This document shows, one piece after another, positions 52,560-61,642 of a stretch of DNA of 64,000 bases; position 1 is the first letter of the stretch; each line of letters begins with the position of its first letter. Source of the DNA: Auraticoccus monumenti (GTDB lineage Bacteria; Actinomycetota; Actinomycetes; Propionibacteriales; Propionibacteriaceae); NCBI RefSeq assembly GCF_900101785.1, contig NZ_LT629688.1, positions 3,782,001 through 3,846,000 of the forward strand. The letters are read 5' to 3'. The notes under the pieces are model-generated. The model saw only the letters and a program-made list of their open reading frames with translations. It did not search any database and had not been told where the DNA came from. The translations under genes and the position numbers were made by a program.

Positions 52560-53888
52560 ATGTCGTCGACGTCCGAGGCGGCCGAGGTGCACGAGCCCTT
52601 GGCCAGACCCCGGCTGGTGGAGCGCCACCTGCTGGTGCCCTTCATCCTGCTCGTCTGCTGCTTCGCCGCGTGGGGAGCGGCAGCCAACCTGACCGACATC
52701 CTGGTCGGGGTCTTCCGCAGCATCTTCGACATGTCGAACTTCCAGTCCTCGCTGGTCCAGTTCGCCTACTACGGGGCGTACTTCCTGCTGGCCATCCCGG
52801 CCGCGTTCATCAACCGGCGCTACGGCTACAAGGCGGGGGTGCTGGTCGGGCTCGGCCTGGCGGCCGTCGGCGGCCTGCTGTTCATCCCCGCCAGCCAGTT
52901 CCTGCAGTACGGGTTCTTCCTGCTGGCTCTGTTCGTGCTCGCCGCCGGGCTGTCGATCCTCGAGACGTCGGCCAACCCCTTCGTGCTGGCCATGGGGTCG
53001 GAGGAGTCCTCGACCCGCCGCCTCAACCTGGCCCAGGCGTTCAACCCGGTCGGCGCCAACGTCGGGGTGCTGCTCGGGGCGGTGCTGATCCTGCCCCAGC
53101 TGACCTCCGAGGCCGCCAAGACCATCATGACGCCCGAGCAGCTGGTGCAGAGCCAGGAGGCCGACCTCGGGCTGGTGCTGCGGCCCTACCTGGGCATCGC
53201 CGCGGTGCTCGTGCTGATCTGGTTGCTGATCGCGTTCCGCAAGATGAGCGTCCCGGCCGAGCAGGGCGACGTCCCGGTGGTCAGCGGCAACGCTCTCGGC
53301 CGGCTGTGGGCCAACCGGCACTACCGCTACGGGGTGGCGGCCCAGTTCTTCAACGTGGCCGCCCAGACCTGCATCTGGACCTTCACCATCCTCTACGCCC
53401 AGGACGTGGTCGGCGTCTCCGCCGAGAGCTCCGGCTGGTTCCTGCAGGCCAGCCTCATCATCTTCCTGCTGGCCCGCTTCGCCATGGTCTACCTGCTCGG
53501 CATCGTGCAACCGGCCCGGCTGCTGCTGATCATGGCCGTCGTCGGCGTGGTGCTCTGCCTGGTCGCGATGTTCTCTCTCAACATGGTGGGCCTGCTGGCC
53601 GTCGTCGGCCTGTCGGCGTCGCTGTCGCTGATGTTCCCCACCATCTACGGGGTGGCGCTGCAGGGCCTCGGTGCCGACGCCAAGTTCGGCGCCGCCGGAC
53701 TGGTGATGGCCATCCTGGGAGGCGCGCTGGCCCCGATGGTCCACGGAGCCGTGATGGACCAGGCCGGCGCGGCCAAGGGCTACGTGGTGCCGGCGGTCTG
53801 CCTGGCCCTGGTGGCGGCGTACGCGCTGTTCGACCTGCGCAGCCACCGACCAGGCGTCGGGGAGCCGGACCGGGAGACGGTGCGGTGA
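52560..53888 (+). CDS. MFS sugar transporter (FucP family)
   Basis: A 442-residue, 12-helix major facilitator of the fucose/glucose:proton symporter (FHS) family. Family features include FAAWGAAANLTDILVGVFRSIFDMSNFQSSLVQFAYYGAYFLLAIPAAFINRRYGYKAG, and SILETSANPFVLAMGSEESSTRRLNLAQAFNPVGANVGVLLGA, which carry the residues conserved in FucP. ATG at 52560 is preceded by GAAGAGGTGG; an in-frame ATG at 52503 is possible. Its stop overlaps the start of the binding-protein gene (GTGA), so both are made together. Confidence 0.92.
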   Translation: MSSTSEAAEVHEPLARPRLVERHLLVPFILLVCCFAAWGAAANLTDILVGVFRSIFDMSNFQSSLVQFAYYGAYFLLAIPAAFINRRYGYKAGVLVGLGLAAVGGLLFIPASQFLQYGFFLLALFVLAAGLSILETSANPFVLAMGSEESSTRRLNLAQAFNPVGANVGVLLGAVLILPQLTSEAAKTIMTPEQLVQSQEADLGLVLRPYLGIAAVLVLIWLLIAFRKMSVPAEQGDVPVVSGNALGRLWANRHYRYGVAAQFFNVAAQTCIWTFTILYAQDVVGVSAESSGWFLQASLIIFLLARFAMVYLLGIVQPARLLLIMAVVGVVLCLVAMFSLNMVGLLAVVGLSASLSLMFPTIYGVALQGLGADAKFGAAGLVMAILGGALAPMVHGAVMDQAGAAKGYVVPAVCLALVAAYALFDLRSHRPGVGEPDRETVR

Positions 53889-54928
53889 GCGGGGAGGTGG
53901 GGGGCATCGGATCGGCGGTTCGACCCCGCAGGACGACCGGCACCCGGCGGGTCGGTGCGCTGGTGGTGGCGATGGCCCTGGGCCTGGTCCTGGCGGGCTG
54001 CGGCGAGGACCGCGAGGAGGTCACCGTCGGGCTGATCACCAAGCAGGAGACCAACCCCTTCTGGGTGACCCTGCGCGAGGTCGCCGAGGACACCGCCGAG
54101 GAGGAGGACGTCAGGCTGCTGACCGCGACCGGCCGCAGCGACGTCGACGACGAGAGCCAGGTCCGGGCCATCCAGGAGATGGTCGAGCAGGGGGCGACGG
54201 GCATCCTGATCGCCCCCGCCGACTCCGAGGCGGTGGTGCCCGCCATCGAGAGCGCGCGGCGGGCCGGTGTGGCGGTGGTCGCCCTCGACACCCCCACCGA
54301 GCCCGGGTCCGCCGTCGACGCGCTCTTCGCCACCGACAACGAGCGCGCCGGGGAGCTGGTCGGGCAGTACGCCCGGGCCCGGATGGCCCAGCAGGGGCTG
54401 ACCCCGAGGATCGCGATGCTCGACCTCGCCCCGGGCATCACCTCCGGCGAGCTGCGCCGGCAGGGCTTCCTCGCCGGCTTCGGTCTGGCCGAGGGCGCCG
54501 CCGAGGTCGTGGGGTCGGCCGACACCGAGGGTGACCGCGAGAAGGGCCGGGCCGTCATGGCCCAGCTGCTCGCCGAGACCCCCGACATCAACGTGGTCTA
54601 CACCGTCAACGAGCCGGCGGCCTTCGGGGCGGTCGCCGCGCTGCGGGAGGCCGGCGTGGACATGGCGGACGTCGTCGTCGTCTCGGTCGACGGCGGTTGC
54701 GAGGCGATCAAGGACGGCGTCCGGCCCGGTGACATCGACGCCACGGCCCAGCAGTACCCGGAGAACATGGCTCGGGAGGGTGTGCGCGCCCTCGCCGCAG
54801 CCGCCCGCGGCGGGGAGGTCCCCAGCGGCTACCTCGACACGGGGGTGGAGCTGATCACCGGCACCCCCGTCGACGGCGTCGCATCACGCGACGTCGCCTT
54901 CGGCGTGCGGAACTGCTGGGGCGGCTGA
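53885..54928 (+). CDS. Sugar-binding lipoprotein, RbsB-like (type 1 periplasmic-binding fold)
   Basis: A 347-residue lipoprotein with signal to C39 (LVLAGC) and the ribose-binding-like domain: VTVGLITKQETNPFWVTLREVAEDTA, QVRAIQEMVEQGATGILIAPADSEAVVPAIESARRAGVAVVALDTP, and NVVYTVNEPAAFGAVAALREAG. Such proteins normally feed CUT2 ABC importers, but no RbsA or RbsC gene follows. Instead it is translationally coupled to an MFS symporter gene, and its stop lies 13 bp before the convergent sufT. It may sense or deliver a sugar for FucP, or be a fragment of a longer operon. Confidence 0.88.
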   Translation: MSGEVGGIGSAVRPRRTTGTRRVGALVVAMALGLVLAGCGEDREEVTVGLITKQETNPFWVTLREVAEDTAEEEDVRLLTATGRSDVDDESQVRAIQEMVEQGATGILIAPADSEAVVPAIESARRAGVAVVALDTPTEPGSAVDALFATDNERAGELVGQYARARMAQQGLTPRIAMLDLAPGITSGELRRQGFLAGFGLAEGAAEVVGSADTEGDREKGRAVMAQLLAETPDINVVYTVNEPAAFGAVAALREAGVDMADVVVVSVDGGCEAIKDGVRPGDIDATAQQYPENMAREGVRALAAAARGGEVPSGYLDTGVELITGTPVDGVASRDVAFGVRNCWGG

Positions 54929-54941
54929 GACCGGCTACCGG

Positions 54942-55340
54942 TCAGACGTTGTAACCGATGGCCCGAAGCTGGTCGCGGCCGTCCTCGGTGATCTTCTCCA
55001 TGCTCCACGGCGGCATCCACACCCAGTTGATGGCGGCGCGGCTGACCAGGCCCTCGAGGGCGGTGTAGGTCTGGTCCTCGATGACGTCGGTCAGCGGGCA
55101 GGCCGCGCTGGTCAGCGTCATGTCGATGGAGCAGGAGCCGTCGTCGTCGAGGTGGATGCCGTAGACCAGGCCGAGGTCGACGACGTTGATCCCCAGCTCG
55201 GGGTCGACGACGTCCTTCATGGCCTCGGTGAGGTCCTCCAGGCTGGGACGGGTGTCCGGCGTGGTGGAGGGCACCTCCGGCAGCTCGTCGCGGACGAGGT
55301 CGGAGGGGCGGGTGGTCGGGTCCTGCGTGGTCTCGCTCAT
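54942..55340 (-). CDS. sufT: SufT/DUF59 (MIP18-type) iron-sulfur assembly factor
   Basis: A 132-residue Fe-S maturation factor. The DUF59 core begins at about residue 36 (LEDLTEAMKDVVDPELGINVVDLGLVYGIHLDDDGSCSIDMTLTSAACPLTDVIEDQ) with the conserved DPE and the cysteine in AACPL, and ends VWMPPWSMEKITEDGRDQLRAIGYNV. The N-terminal 35 residues are Thr/Pro-rich. ATG at 55340 follows AAGGAGTGAC. Last gene of the suf operon, as in mycobacteria. Its 3' end is duplicated as a relic at 51013-51080. Confidence 0.95.
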   Translation of the reverse strand: MSETTQDPTTRPSDLVRDELPEVPSTTPDTRPSLEDLTEAMKDVVDPELGINVVDLGLVYGIHLDDDGSCSIDMTLTSAACPLTDVIEDQTYTALEGLVSRAAINWVWMPPWSMEKITEDGRDQLRAIGYNV

Positions 55341-55355
55341 GTCACTCCTTGGTGG

Positions 55356-55374
55356 CCCCTCGACGGGCTCGGGG
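55356..55374. repeat. Short inverted repeat CCCCTCGACGGGCTCGGGG in the sufU-sufT spacer
   Basis: Resembles the small CCTTCGACAAGCTCAGG-type dispersed element often found between actinobacterial genes (it translates as PEPVEGP). A related copy is at about 9658-9690. Possibly a mobile-type mini-repeat; function unknown. Confidence 0.5.
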
Positions 55375-55419
55375 CGGTGGTGTCGGGTGGGCGTCGGCTC
55401 GGTCGGCCGGGCCCGACGG

Positions 55420-55887
55420 TCAGGTGGTGGCCGGCTGCTCGCCCGCACCGGCGCGGTAGACGGCGTCCTTGAACGCCGACCAGCCGAGCAGCGCGCACTT
55501 GACCCGGGCCGGGAAGCGGGCGACGCCGGCGAAGGCGATGCCGTCCTCCAGCGTCTCCTCGTCCGGCACGACCTGCCCCTTGCCCTGCATCAGGGCCAGG
55601 AACTCCTCGTGCAGGGCGAGCCCGGTGGCGACGTCCTTGCCGATGACCAGGTCGCTCATCACCGAGGTCGAGGCCTGGGAGATGGAGCAGCCGACGCCGT
55701 CGTAGGAGACGTCGGTGACCGTGTCGCCGTCCAGGTGCACCCGCAGCGTGACCTCGTCACCGCAGCTGGGGTTGACGTGGTGCACCTCGGCCCCGAAGGG
55801 CTCCCGCAGGCCGCTGTGGTGCTTGGCCCGGTAGTGGTCGAGGATGATCTCCTGGTACATCTCCTCGACGCCACCGCTGCTGCTCAT
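55420..55887 (-). CDS. sufU: SufU zinc-dependent sulfurtransferase
   Basis: Takes persulfide sulfur from SufS for cluster building. The 155-residue IscU-like protein has the three zinc-binding cysteines in NPSCGDEV, GVGCSISQAS and VKCALLGW, as in SufU. The Gram-positive SufU insertion (EEFLALMQGKGQV) is present between the second and third. ATG overlaps the sufS stop (ATGA). Order sufB-D-C-S-U-T fits the actinobacterial operon. Confidence 0.96.
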   Translation of the reverse strand: MSSSGGVEEMYQEIILDHYRAKHHSGLREPFGAEVHHVNPSCGDEVTLRVHLDGDTVTDVSYDGVGCSISQASTSVMSDLVIGKDVATGLALHEEFLALMQGKGQVVPDEETLEDGIAFAGVARFPARVKCALLGWSAFKDAVYRAGAGEQPATT

Positions 55888-57158
55888 GGGGTCCCTCCGA
55901 AGAACGTGATGGTCCGGGCCACGCCCTCCACCAGGGCGTCGACCTCGGCCTCGGTCGTGTACAGGTAGAACGAGGCGCGGGTGCTGGACTGCACCCCGAG
56001 CCGCTCGTGCAGGGGCCGGGCGCAGTGGTGCCCGCCGCGGACGGCGATCCCCTGGCTGTCCAGCAGCTGCGACATGTCGTGCGGGTGGACGTCGGGCACG
56101 GTGAAGCTGATCGCCCCGCCGCGGTCGACGGCCTCGGTCGGGCCGAGGACCCGCAGGCCGCGGATGGTCTGCAGACCCTCCAGCGCGTAGGCGGTGATGG
56201 CCTGCTCGTGGGCAGCCACCTTCTCCATGCCCAGCCCGGTCAGCCAGTCCACCGCCGCACCCAGCCCGGCGCCCTGGGCGATCGGCGGGGTGCCGGCCTC
56301 GAAGCGGGCCGGGGGCGGGGCGAAGGTCGAACCGGTCATCCGGACGATCTCGATCATCTCCCCGCCACCCAGGAAGGGCGGCAGCGAGGCGAGCAGGTCG
56401 TAGCGACCCCAGAGCACGCCGATGCCGGTCGGGCCGACCATCTTGTGACCGGTGAAGGCCAGCAGGTCCGCACCGAGGTCGGCCACCCGGGTGGGCAGCT
56501 GGGGCACGCCCTGGCAGCCGTCGACCACCATCACCGCACCGACGGCGTGCGCCATCGCGGCCACCTCGGCCACCGGGTGCACGGTGCCCAGCACGTTGGA
56601 GACCCAGGCGATGGAGACGATCTTGGTGCGCTCGTTGACCAGCCCGTCGCGGACGGCGGCCTCGAGGTCCAGCCGTCCCTCCTCGGTGATGTCGAACCAG
56701 CGCAGGGTGGCGCCGGTCCGCTCGCAGAGGAACTGCCAGGGGACGATGTTGGAGTGGTGCTCGGCCACCGAGACCACCACCTCGTCGCCCTCCCCCAGCC
56801 CGGCGCCCAGCGTGTGGGCGGCCAGGTTCAGGGCCTCGGAGGCGTTCTTGGTGAAGACGACCTCCTCCGGACGGGTCGCGCCGACGAAGTCGGCCACCTT
56901 CGACCGTCCGCCCTCGTAGGCCTCGGTGGCCTCCGCACCCAGGAGGTGCATGGCACGGGCCACGTTCGCGTTGTGCCGGGCGTAGTGCTCGGTGATCGCG
57001 TCGATGACCTGCTGGGGCTTCTGGGAGGTGTTGGCGGAGTCGAGGTAGCGCAGCGGGTGCTCCCCCACCGTGCGGGCGAGAATCGGGAACTGCGCCCGCA
57101 CCGCCTCCACGTCGAAGGCCAGGTCAGCCGGCGTCCGGCTCTGCTGCGTCGTGGTCAT
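55884..57158 (-). CDS. sufS: Cysteine desulfurase SufS
   Basis: PLP enzyme that pulls sulfur from cysteine to form SufS persulfide. The 424-residue product has RYLDSANTSQKPQ at the N-terminus, the PLP lysine in FTGHKMVGPTGIGVLWG, and the catalytic cysteine in RGGHHCARPLHERLG. Group II (SufS/CsdA) features throughout. ATG preceded by GAGGAGGACGAG. Transfers sulfur to SufU, encoded directly after it with an ATGA overlap. Confidence 0.97.
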   Translation of the reverse strand: MTTTQQSRTPADLAFDVEAVRAQFPILARTVGEHPLRYLDSANTSQKPQQVIDAITEHYARHNANVARAMHLLGAEATEAYEGGRSKVADFVGATRPEEVVFTKNASEALNLAAHTLGAGLGEGDEVVVSVAEHHSNIVPWQFLCERTGATLRWFDITEEGRLDLEAAVRDGLVNERTKIVSIAWVSNVLGTVHPVAEVAAMAHAVGAVMVVDGCQGVPQLPTRVADLGADLLAFTGHKMVGPTGIGVLWGRYDLLASLPPFLGGGEMIEIVRMTGSTFAPPPARFEAGTPPIAQGAGLGAAVDWLTGLGMEKVAAHEQAITAYALEGLQTIRGLRVLGPTEAVDRGGAISFTVPDVHPHDMSQLLDSQGIAVRGGHHCARPLHERLGVQSSTRASFYLYTTEAEVDALVEGVARTITFFGGTP

Positions 57159-57216
57159 CTCGTCCTCCTCTCGTCCGCCCGTGCGTCGTGCTGTGCTGTG
57201 CGCGTGCTCGTCCGGC

Positions 57217-57981
57217 TCAGGCGTCGGCGCCCTTGAGGGCGTACCGGTCGTAGCCCTCGGCCTCGAGCCGCTCGGCCAGCTCGGGACCGCCCTGCTCGGC
57301 GATGCGTCCCCGGACGAAGACGTGCACGAAGTCGGGGGTGATGTAGCGCAGGATGCGGGTGTAGTGCGTGATCAGCAGCAGCCCGCGGTCACCCTGGCCG
57401 GTGAAGCGGTTGACGCCGTCGGAGACGACGCGCAGGGCGTCGATGTCCAGCCCGGAGTCGGTCTCGTCCAGCACCGCGAAGGCCGGGTTGAGCAGCTCCA
57501 GCTGGGCGATCTCGTGACGCTTCTTCTCACCACCGGAGAAGCCCTCGTTGACCGAGCGCTGGGAGAAGGTGTTGTCCAGCTGCACCCGCTCCAGCGCGGC
57601 GTTGACGTCGCGGACCCAGGTGCGGATCTTGGGGGCCTCGCCGTCGACGGCGGTCTTGGCCGTGCGGAGGAAGTTGGCCACCGAGACGCCGGGGACCTCG
57701 ACCGGGTACTGCATGGCCAGGAACAGCCCGGCACGGGCGCGCTCGTCGACGCTCATCGACAGCAGGTCCTGCCCGTCGAGGGTGACCGAGCCGCCGGTGA
57801 CCTCGTACTTGGGGTGGCCGGCGATGGAGTAGGCCAGGGTCGACTTGCCCGAGCCGTTGGGGCCCATGATCGCGTGGGTCTCGCCGCTGCGGATGGTCAG
57901 GTCGACGCCGTTGAGGATCGGCTTGGGGCCGGACTCGGTCGCGACCGAGACGTTCAGGTCCTTGATCTCCAGAGTTGCCAT
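57217..57981 (-). CDS. sufC: SufC, ATPase of the SufBCD scaffold
   Basis: A 254-residue ABC-type ATPase that drives cluster assembly on SufB-SufD. Motifs are Walker A GPNGSGKSTLAYSIAG, the Q-loop LAMQYPVEVPGVSVANFLR, signature FSGGEKKRHEIAQL, and Walker B AVLDETDSGLDIDALR. ATG preceded by CAGGAGCACC. Lies between sufD and sufS in the operon. Confidence 0.98.
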   Translation of the reverse strand: MATLEIKDLNVSVATESGPKPILNGVDLTIRSGETHAIMGPNGSGKSTLAYSIAGHPKYEVTGGSVTLDGQDLLSMSVDERARAGLFLAMQYPVEVPGVSVANFLRTAKTAVDGEAPKIRTWVRDVNAALERVQLDNTFSQRSVNEGFSGGEKKRHEIAQLELLNPAFAVLDETDSGLDIDALRVVSDGVNRFTGQGDRGLLLITHYTRILRYITPDFVHVFVRGRIAEQGGPELAERLEAEGYDRYALKGADA

Positions 57982-58025
57982 GCGTGGTGCTCCTGTGTGT
58001 GGGTTCGGGTGTCTGGGGGCCGCGC

Positions 58026-59312
58026 TCAGGCGGTGGCGGCCGGGGTGCCGACGGTGACGGCCAGCTCGCGCTCGACCGCGGCGAGCAGCAGCTGCTCGAC
58101 CTCGGGGACGCCGATCCGGCGGATGATGTCGGCGAAGAAGCCGTGCACCACCAGACGGCGGGCCTCGGTCTCGTCGATGCCGCGGCTGCGCAGGTAGAAC
58201 AGCTGCTCGTCGTCGAAGCGACCGGTGGTCGAGGCGTGACCGGCGCCGGCGATCTCGCCGGTCTCGATCTCCAGGTTCGGCACCGAGTCGGCGCGGCAGC
58301 CGTCGGTGAGCACCAGGTTGCGGTTGGACTCGTAGGTGTCGATGCCCTCGGCGGCCTTGCGGATCAGCACGTCGCCGATCCAGACCGAGTGCGCCCCGGC
58401 GCCCTGCAGGGCCCCGCGGTAGTCGACGTTGGACTCCGAGCGCGGCGCGTTGTGGTCCACGAAGAGCCGGTGCTCGATGTGCTGGCCGCTGTCGACGAAG
58501 TACAGGCCGAGCAGCTCCGCGCGCCCGCCGACCGAGGCGTAGCTGACGTTGGACTGCAGCCGCACCAGGTCACCGCCGAAGGAGACCGCGATGTGCTGGT
58601 AGGAGGCGTCGCGACCCACCCGGGCCTCGTGCTGCCCGGTGTGCACCGCGTCGTCGTCCCAGTCCTGCACGCTGATCACCGTCAGGCTGGCGCCGTCACC
58701 GACCAGCACCTCGAGGTTGCCGTTGTGCTGGGCCGAGCCCTCGTGGTGCAGCACCACGGTGGCCTTGGAGTGCGGCTGGGCCTCGACCACGTAGTGGGCG
58801 TTGGCCCGGCGCCCGGCCCCGCGGCCGGTGACGCCGATCCGGATCGGCTGGTCCAGCTCGGTCTCGGCGGGCACCACCAGGTGCAGCGCCTCGGCGGCCT
58901 GCGCGGAGGCGATGGCCGCCGGACGGTCGGCCGGGACCAGCACCGTGCCCCGGGGCGCCTGCCCCGGGACCAGGACGCCCTGCCGCACACCCTCGGGCAG
59001 CGACACCGCGTACTCGGCCGCGGGGTCGCCCTCGCGGTCGTCGGTCGGCAGCGGCTCGAACATCGGACGGATCCGCTTGATCGGCGTGAACCGCCAGACC
59101 TCCTCGCGGCCGGTCGGGACCGGGTGGTCCTCGACCTCGAAGGAGCCGCCCGGGTGCAGGTGGCTGGCCACCCGGTCGGAGGTCTCGACCGCGCCGACGA
59201 CCGCCACGGGGGCGTCCTCGCCACCGGGGCGGTCGGGGCCCCCGTCGGAGAGGGTCGTGTTCGGGTTGGTGCCGTCGGGGCGACGGTCGGTGCTCATGTC
59301 GGTACTGGTCAC
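58026..59312 (-). CDS. sufD: SufD, scaffold subunit
   Basis: A 428-residue beta-helix scaffold protein that pairs with SufB. Family features: EEVWRFTPIKRI near the N-terminus, the repeated beta-helix (GASLTVISVQDWDDDAVHTGQHEARVGRDASYQHIAVSFGGDLVRLQSNVSY), SESNVDYRGALQGAGAHSVWIGDVLIRKAAEGIDTYESNRNLVLTDGCRADSVPNLEIETGEIAGAGHASTTGRFDDEQLFYLRSRGI. GTG at 59312 follows AAGGACGAGT; a downstream ATG (59297) is possible. Confidence 0.96.
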   Translation of the reverse strand: MTSTDMSTDRRPDGTNPNTTLSDGGPDRPGGEDAPVAVVGAVETSDRVASHLHPGGSFEVEDHPVPTGREEVWRFTPIKRIRPMFEPLPTDDREGDPAAEYAVSLPEGVRQGVLVPGQAPRGTVLVPADRPAAIASAQAAEALHLVVPAETELDQPIRIGVTGRGAGRRANAHYVVEAQPHSKATVVLHHEGSAQHNGNLEVLVGDGASLTVISVQDWDDDAVHTGQHEARVGRDASYQHIAVSFGGDLVRLQSNVSYASVGGRAELLGLYFVDSGQHIEHRLFVDHNAPRSESNVDYRGALQGAGAHSVWIGDVLIRKAAEGIDTYESNRNLVLTDGCRADSVPNLEIETGEIAGAGHASTTGRFDDEQLFYLRSRGIDETEARRLVVHGFFADIIRRIGVPEVEQLLLAAVERELAVTVGTPAATA

Positions 59313-59392
59313 ACTCGTCCTTGTCAGCAGGGGTCGCAGGGTGCTCGGGCGGGGCCGGCGCGGGTGGGCGCCGACCCCGGGGGCGGGTCGGG

Positions 59393-60847
59393 TCAGCCGA
59401 CCGCGCCCTCCATCTGCAGCTCGATCAGCCGGTTGAGCTCCAGCGCGTACTCCATCGGGAGCTCCTTGGCGATCGGCTCGACGAAGCCGCGCACGATCAT
59501 CGCCATCGCCTCGTCCTCACCCATCCCCCGGCTCATCAGGTAGAACAGCTGCTCGTCGCTCACCTTGGACACCGTCGCCTCGTGGGCCATCGACACGTCG
59601 TCCTCGCGGACGTCGACGTAGGGGTAGGTGTCGGAGCGGGAGATCTGGTCGACCAGCAGGGCGTCGCACTTGACCACCGAGGCCGAGTGCGAGGCACCCT
59701 CCTGCACCTGCACCAGACCGCGGTACGAGGCGCGGCCGCCGCCACGGGCCACCGACTTCGAGATGATCGAGGAGCTGGTGTACGGGGCGCAGTGCACCAT
59801 CTTGGAGCCCGCGTCCTGGTGCTGCCCCTCGCCGGCGAAGGCGACCGACAGGGTCTCGCCCTTGGCGTGGGGGCCCATCAGGTAGACGGCCGGGTACTTC
59901 ATGGTCACCTTGGAGCCGATGTTGCCGTCGACCCACTCCATGGTGGCGCCCTCGTCGCAGGTGGCGCGCTTGGTGACCAGGTTGTACACGTTGTTCGACC
60001 AGTTCTGGATGGTCGTGTAGCGGCAGCGCCCGCCCTTCTTCACCACGATCTCGACCACGGCCGAGTGCAGGGAGTCGGAGCTGTAGATCGGGGCGGTGCA
60101 GCCCTCGACGTAGTGCACGTAGGCACCCTCGTCGACGATGATCAGCGTCCGCTCGAACTGGCCCATGTTCTCGGTGTTGATCCGGAAGTAGGCCTGCAGC
60201 GGGATCTCGACGTGCACGCCCTTCGGCACGTAGATGAACGAGCCACCGGACCAGACCGCGGTGTTCAGCGCGGAGAACTTGTTGTCACCGACGGGGATGA
60301 CGGTGCCGAAGTACTCCTGGAAGAGCTCCGGGTGCTCCTTCAGCGCGGTGTCGGTGTCCAGGAACAGCACGCCCTGGCGCTCGAGCTCCTCGTTGATCTG
60401 GTGGTAGACCACCTCGGACTCGTACTGGGCGGCCACGCCGGAGACCAGCCGGGCCTTCTCCGCCTCCGGGATGCCCAGCTTGTCGTAGGTGTTCTTGATG
60501 TCGGCGGGCAGGTCGTCCCAGGAGGTGGCCTGCTTCTCGGTGGAGCGCACGAAGTACTTGATGTTGTCGAAGTCGATCCCGCTGAGGTCGGCGCCCCAGG
60601 TCGGCATCGGCTTGCGCTCGAAGAGCTTGAGGCCCTTCATGCGCAGGTCGAGCATCCACTGCGGCTCGCTCTTCAGGTCCGAGATGTTCTGGACCACGGC
60701 GGGGTTGAGCCCGCGCCTCGCGGTCGCACCGACGGTGTCGGAGTCGTGCCAACCCCACTGGTAGCGGGAGAGGGCGTCGATGTGCTCCTCCTGCGTCGGG
60801 CCGGGCTGGGCGGTGACGGCCTGGTTCTGCGGCTCGGTCTGGGTCAT
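59393..60847 (-). CDS. sufB: SufB, scaffold subunit
   Basis: The main scaffold of the SufBCD complex, 484 residues. SufB marks are [98 protein letters not shown] with the conserved cysteine used for cluster assembly, and [22 protein letters not shown] at the C-terminus. No intein interrupts it, unlike mycobacterial SufB. ATG overlaps the sufR stop (ATGA), so the regulator and operon are translated together. Confidence 0.97.
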   Translation of the reverse strand: MTQTEPQNQAVTAQPGPTQEEHIDALSRYQWGWHDSDTVGATARRGLNPAVVQNISDLKSEPQWMLDLRMKGLKLFERKPMPTWGADLSGIDFDNIKYFVRSTEKQATSWDDLPADIKNTYDKLGIPEAEKARLVSGVAAQYESEVVYHQINEELERQGVLFLDTDTALKEHPELFQEYFGTVIPVGDNKFSALNTAVWSGGSFIYVPKGVHVEIPLQAYFRINTENMGQFERTLIIVDEGAYVHYVEGCTAPIYSSDSLHSAVVEIVVKKGGRCRYTTIQNWSNNVYNLVTKRATCDEGATMEWVDGNIGSKVTMKYPAVYLMGPHAKGETLSVAFAGEGQHQDAGSKMVHCAPYTSSSIISKSVARGGGRASYRGLVQVQEGASHSASVVKCDALLVDQISRSDTYPYVDVREDDVSMAHEATVSKVSDEQLFYLMSRGMGEDEAMAMIVRGFVEPIAKELPMEYALELNRLIELQMEGAVG

Positions 60848-61602
60848 CCTCGGGCCTCTCTGTTCGGGTCGGCTGGAGCGTGGGAGTCGGGTGCGGGACG
60901 GGGGGTGAGGTCGGGCACGTGCGTGGTGCACACGCCGTCGCCGTGGGCGATGGTGGCCAGTCGCTGGACGTGGACGCCCAGCACGCGGGCGAAGGCCTCG
61001 GTCTCGGCCTCGCAGAGCTCGGGGAAGCGCTCGGCGACGTGGGCCACCGGGCAGTGGTGCTGGCACAGCTGCTCACCGGCGACGGCCCGACGTGTCGAGG
61101 CCACGTAGCCCTCGGTGGTGAGCGCCTCGGCCAGGGCCGCGGTGGGGCTGTCGGCCGCGGTCTCGGCCAGGGCCGTGCGGTAGCGCTGCTCCGCCCCGGC
61201 GAGCCGGCGCTCGGCGAATCCCCGCACAGCAGCAGAACCCCCGGTCTCGGAGAGGTATTCCAGCGCCTCGATGGCCAGGTCGTCGTAGGCGTGGTGAAAG
61301 TCCATCCGGCCGGCGTCGGTGATGGCGAAGACCCGGGCCGGACGCCCGCGCCCGCGGGCCCCGTAGACCCGCTGCTCGCGGGACTCGACGATCCCGCGCT
61401 CGGTCAGCATGTCCAGGTGGCGGCGGATCGCGGCCGGGGTGAGCCCGAGGCGCTCGGCCAGCGCAGCCGCCGTCGACGGGCCCTGCTCCAGGATGGAGCT
61501 GGCGACCCGCTGTCGGGTGGAGGCGTCCGGGTCCGCGGGACCGGAGGTCCCTCCGGGGCGGTTCCCTGACGCACTGCGTGCAGCGCTCTGGGAGGTTTTC
61601 AC
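60844..61602 (-). CDS. sufR: SufR, Fe-S sensing repressor of the suf operon
   Basis: A 252-residue winged-helix regulator ([66 protein letters not shown], residues 34-100) with four C-terminal cysteines at C180, C184, C197 and C225 (LCQHHC, ELCEAE, GVCTTH). The spacing (3, 12 and 27 residues between) matches the [4Fe-4S] cysteines of mycobacterial SufR as I recall them. It represses suf genes when clusters are plentiful. GTG start; the inverted repeat at 61617-61642 is a candidate operator. Confidence 0.94.
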   Translation of the reverse strand: MKTSQSAARSASGNRPGGTSGPADPDASTRQRVASSILEQGPSTAAALAERLGLTPAAIRRHLDMLTERGIVESREQRVYGARGRGRPARVFAITDAGRMDFHHAYDDLAIEALEYLSETGGSAAVRGFAERRLAGAEQRYRTALAETAADSPTAALAEALTTEGYVASTRRAVAGEQLCQHHCPVAHVAERFPELCEAETEAFARVLGVHVQRLATIAHGDGVCTTHVPDLTPRPAPDSHAPADPNREARG

Positions 61603-61616
61603 AACTCCAGCATGCT

Positions 61617-61642
61617 CTTATTGCGACGCCCACTCAAATAAG
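61617..61642. promoter_or_regulatory. Candidate SufR operator over the suf promoter
   Basis: CTTATT and AATAAG arms are separated by 14 bp. On the minus strand TTGAGT (61630-61635), a 17-bp spacer and CATGCT (61607-61612... six bases before the sufR GTG) could form the promoter, with the arms flanking the -35. A second nested set of inverted repeats, CCTCA/TGAGG and GTGAGG/CCTCAC, lies at 61648-61669. Confidence 0.45.
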
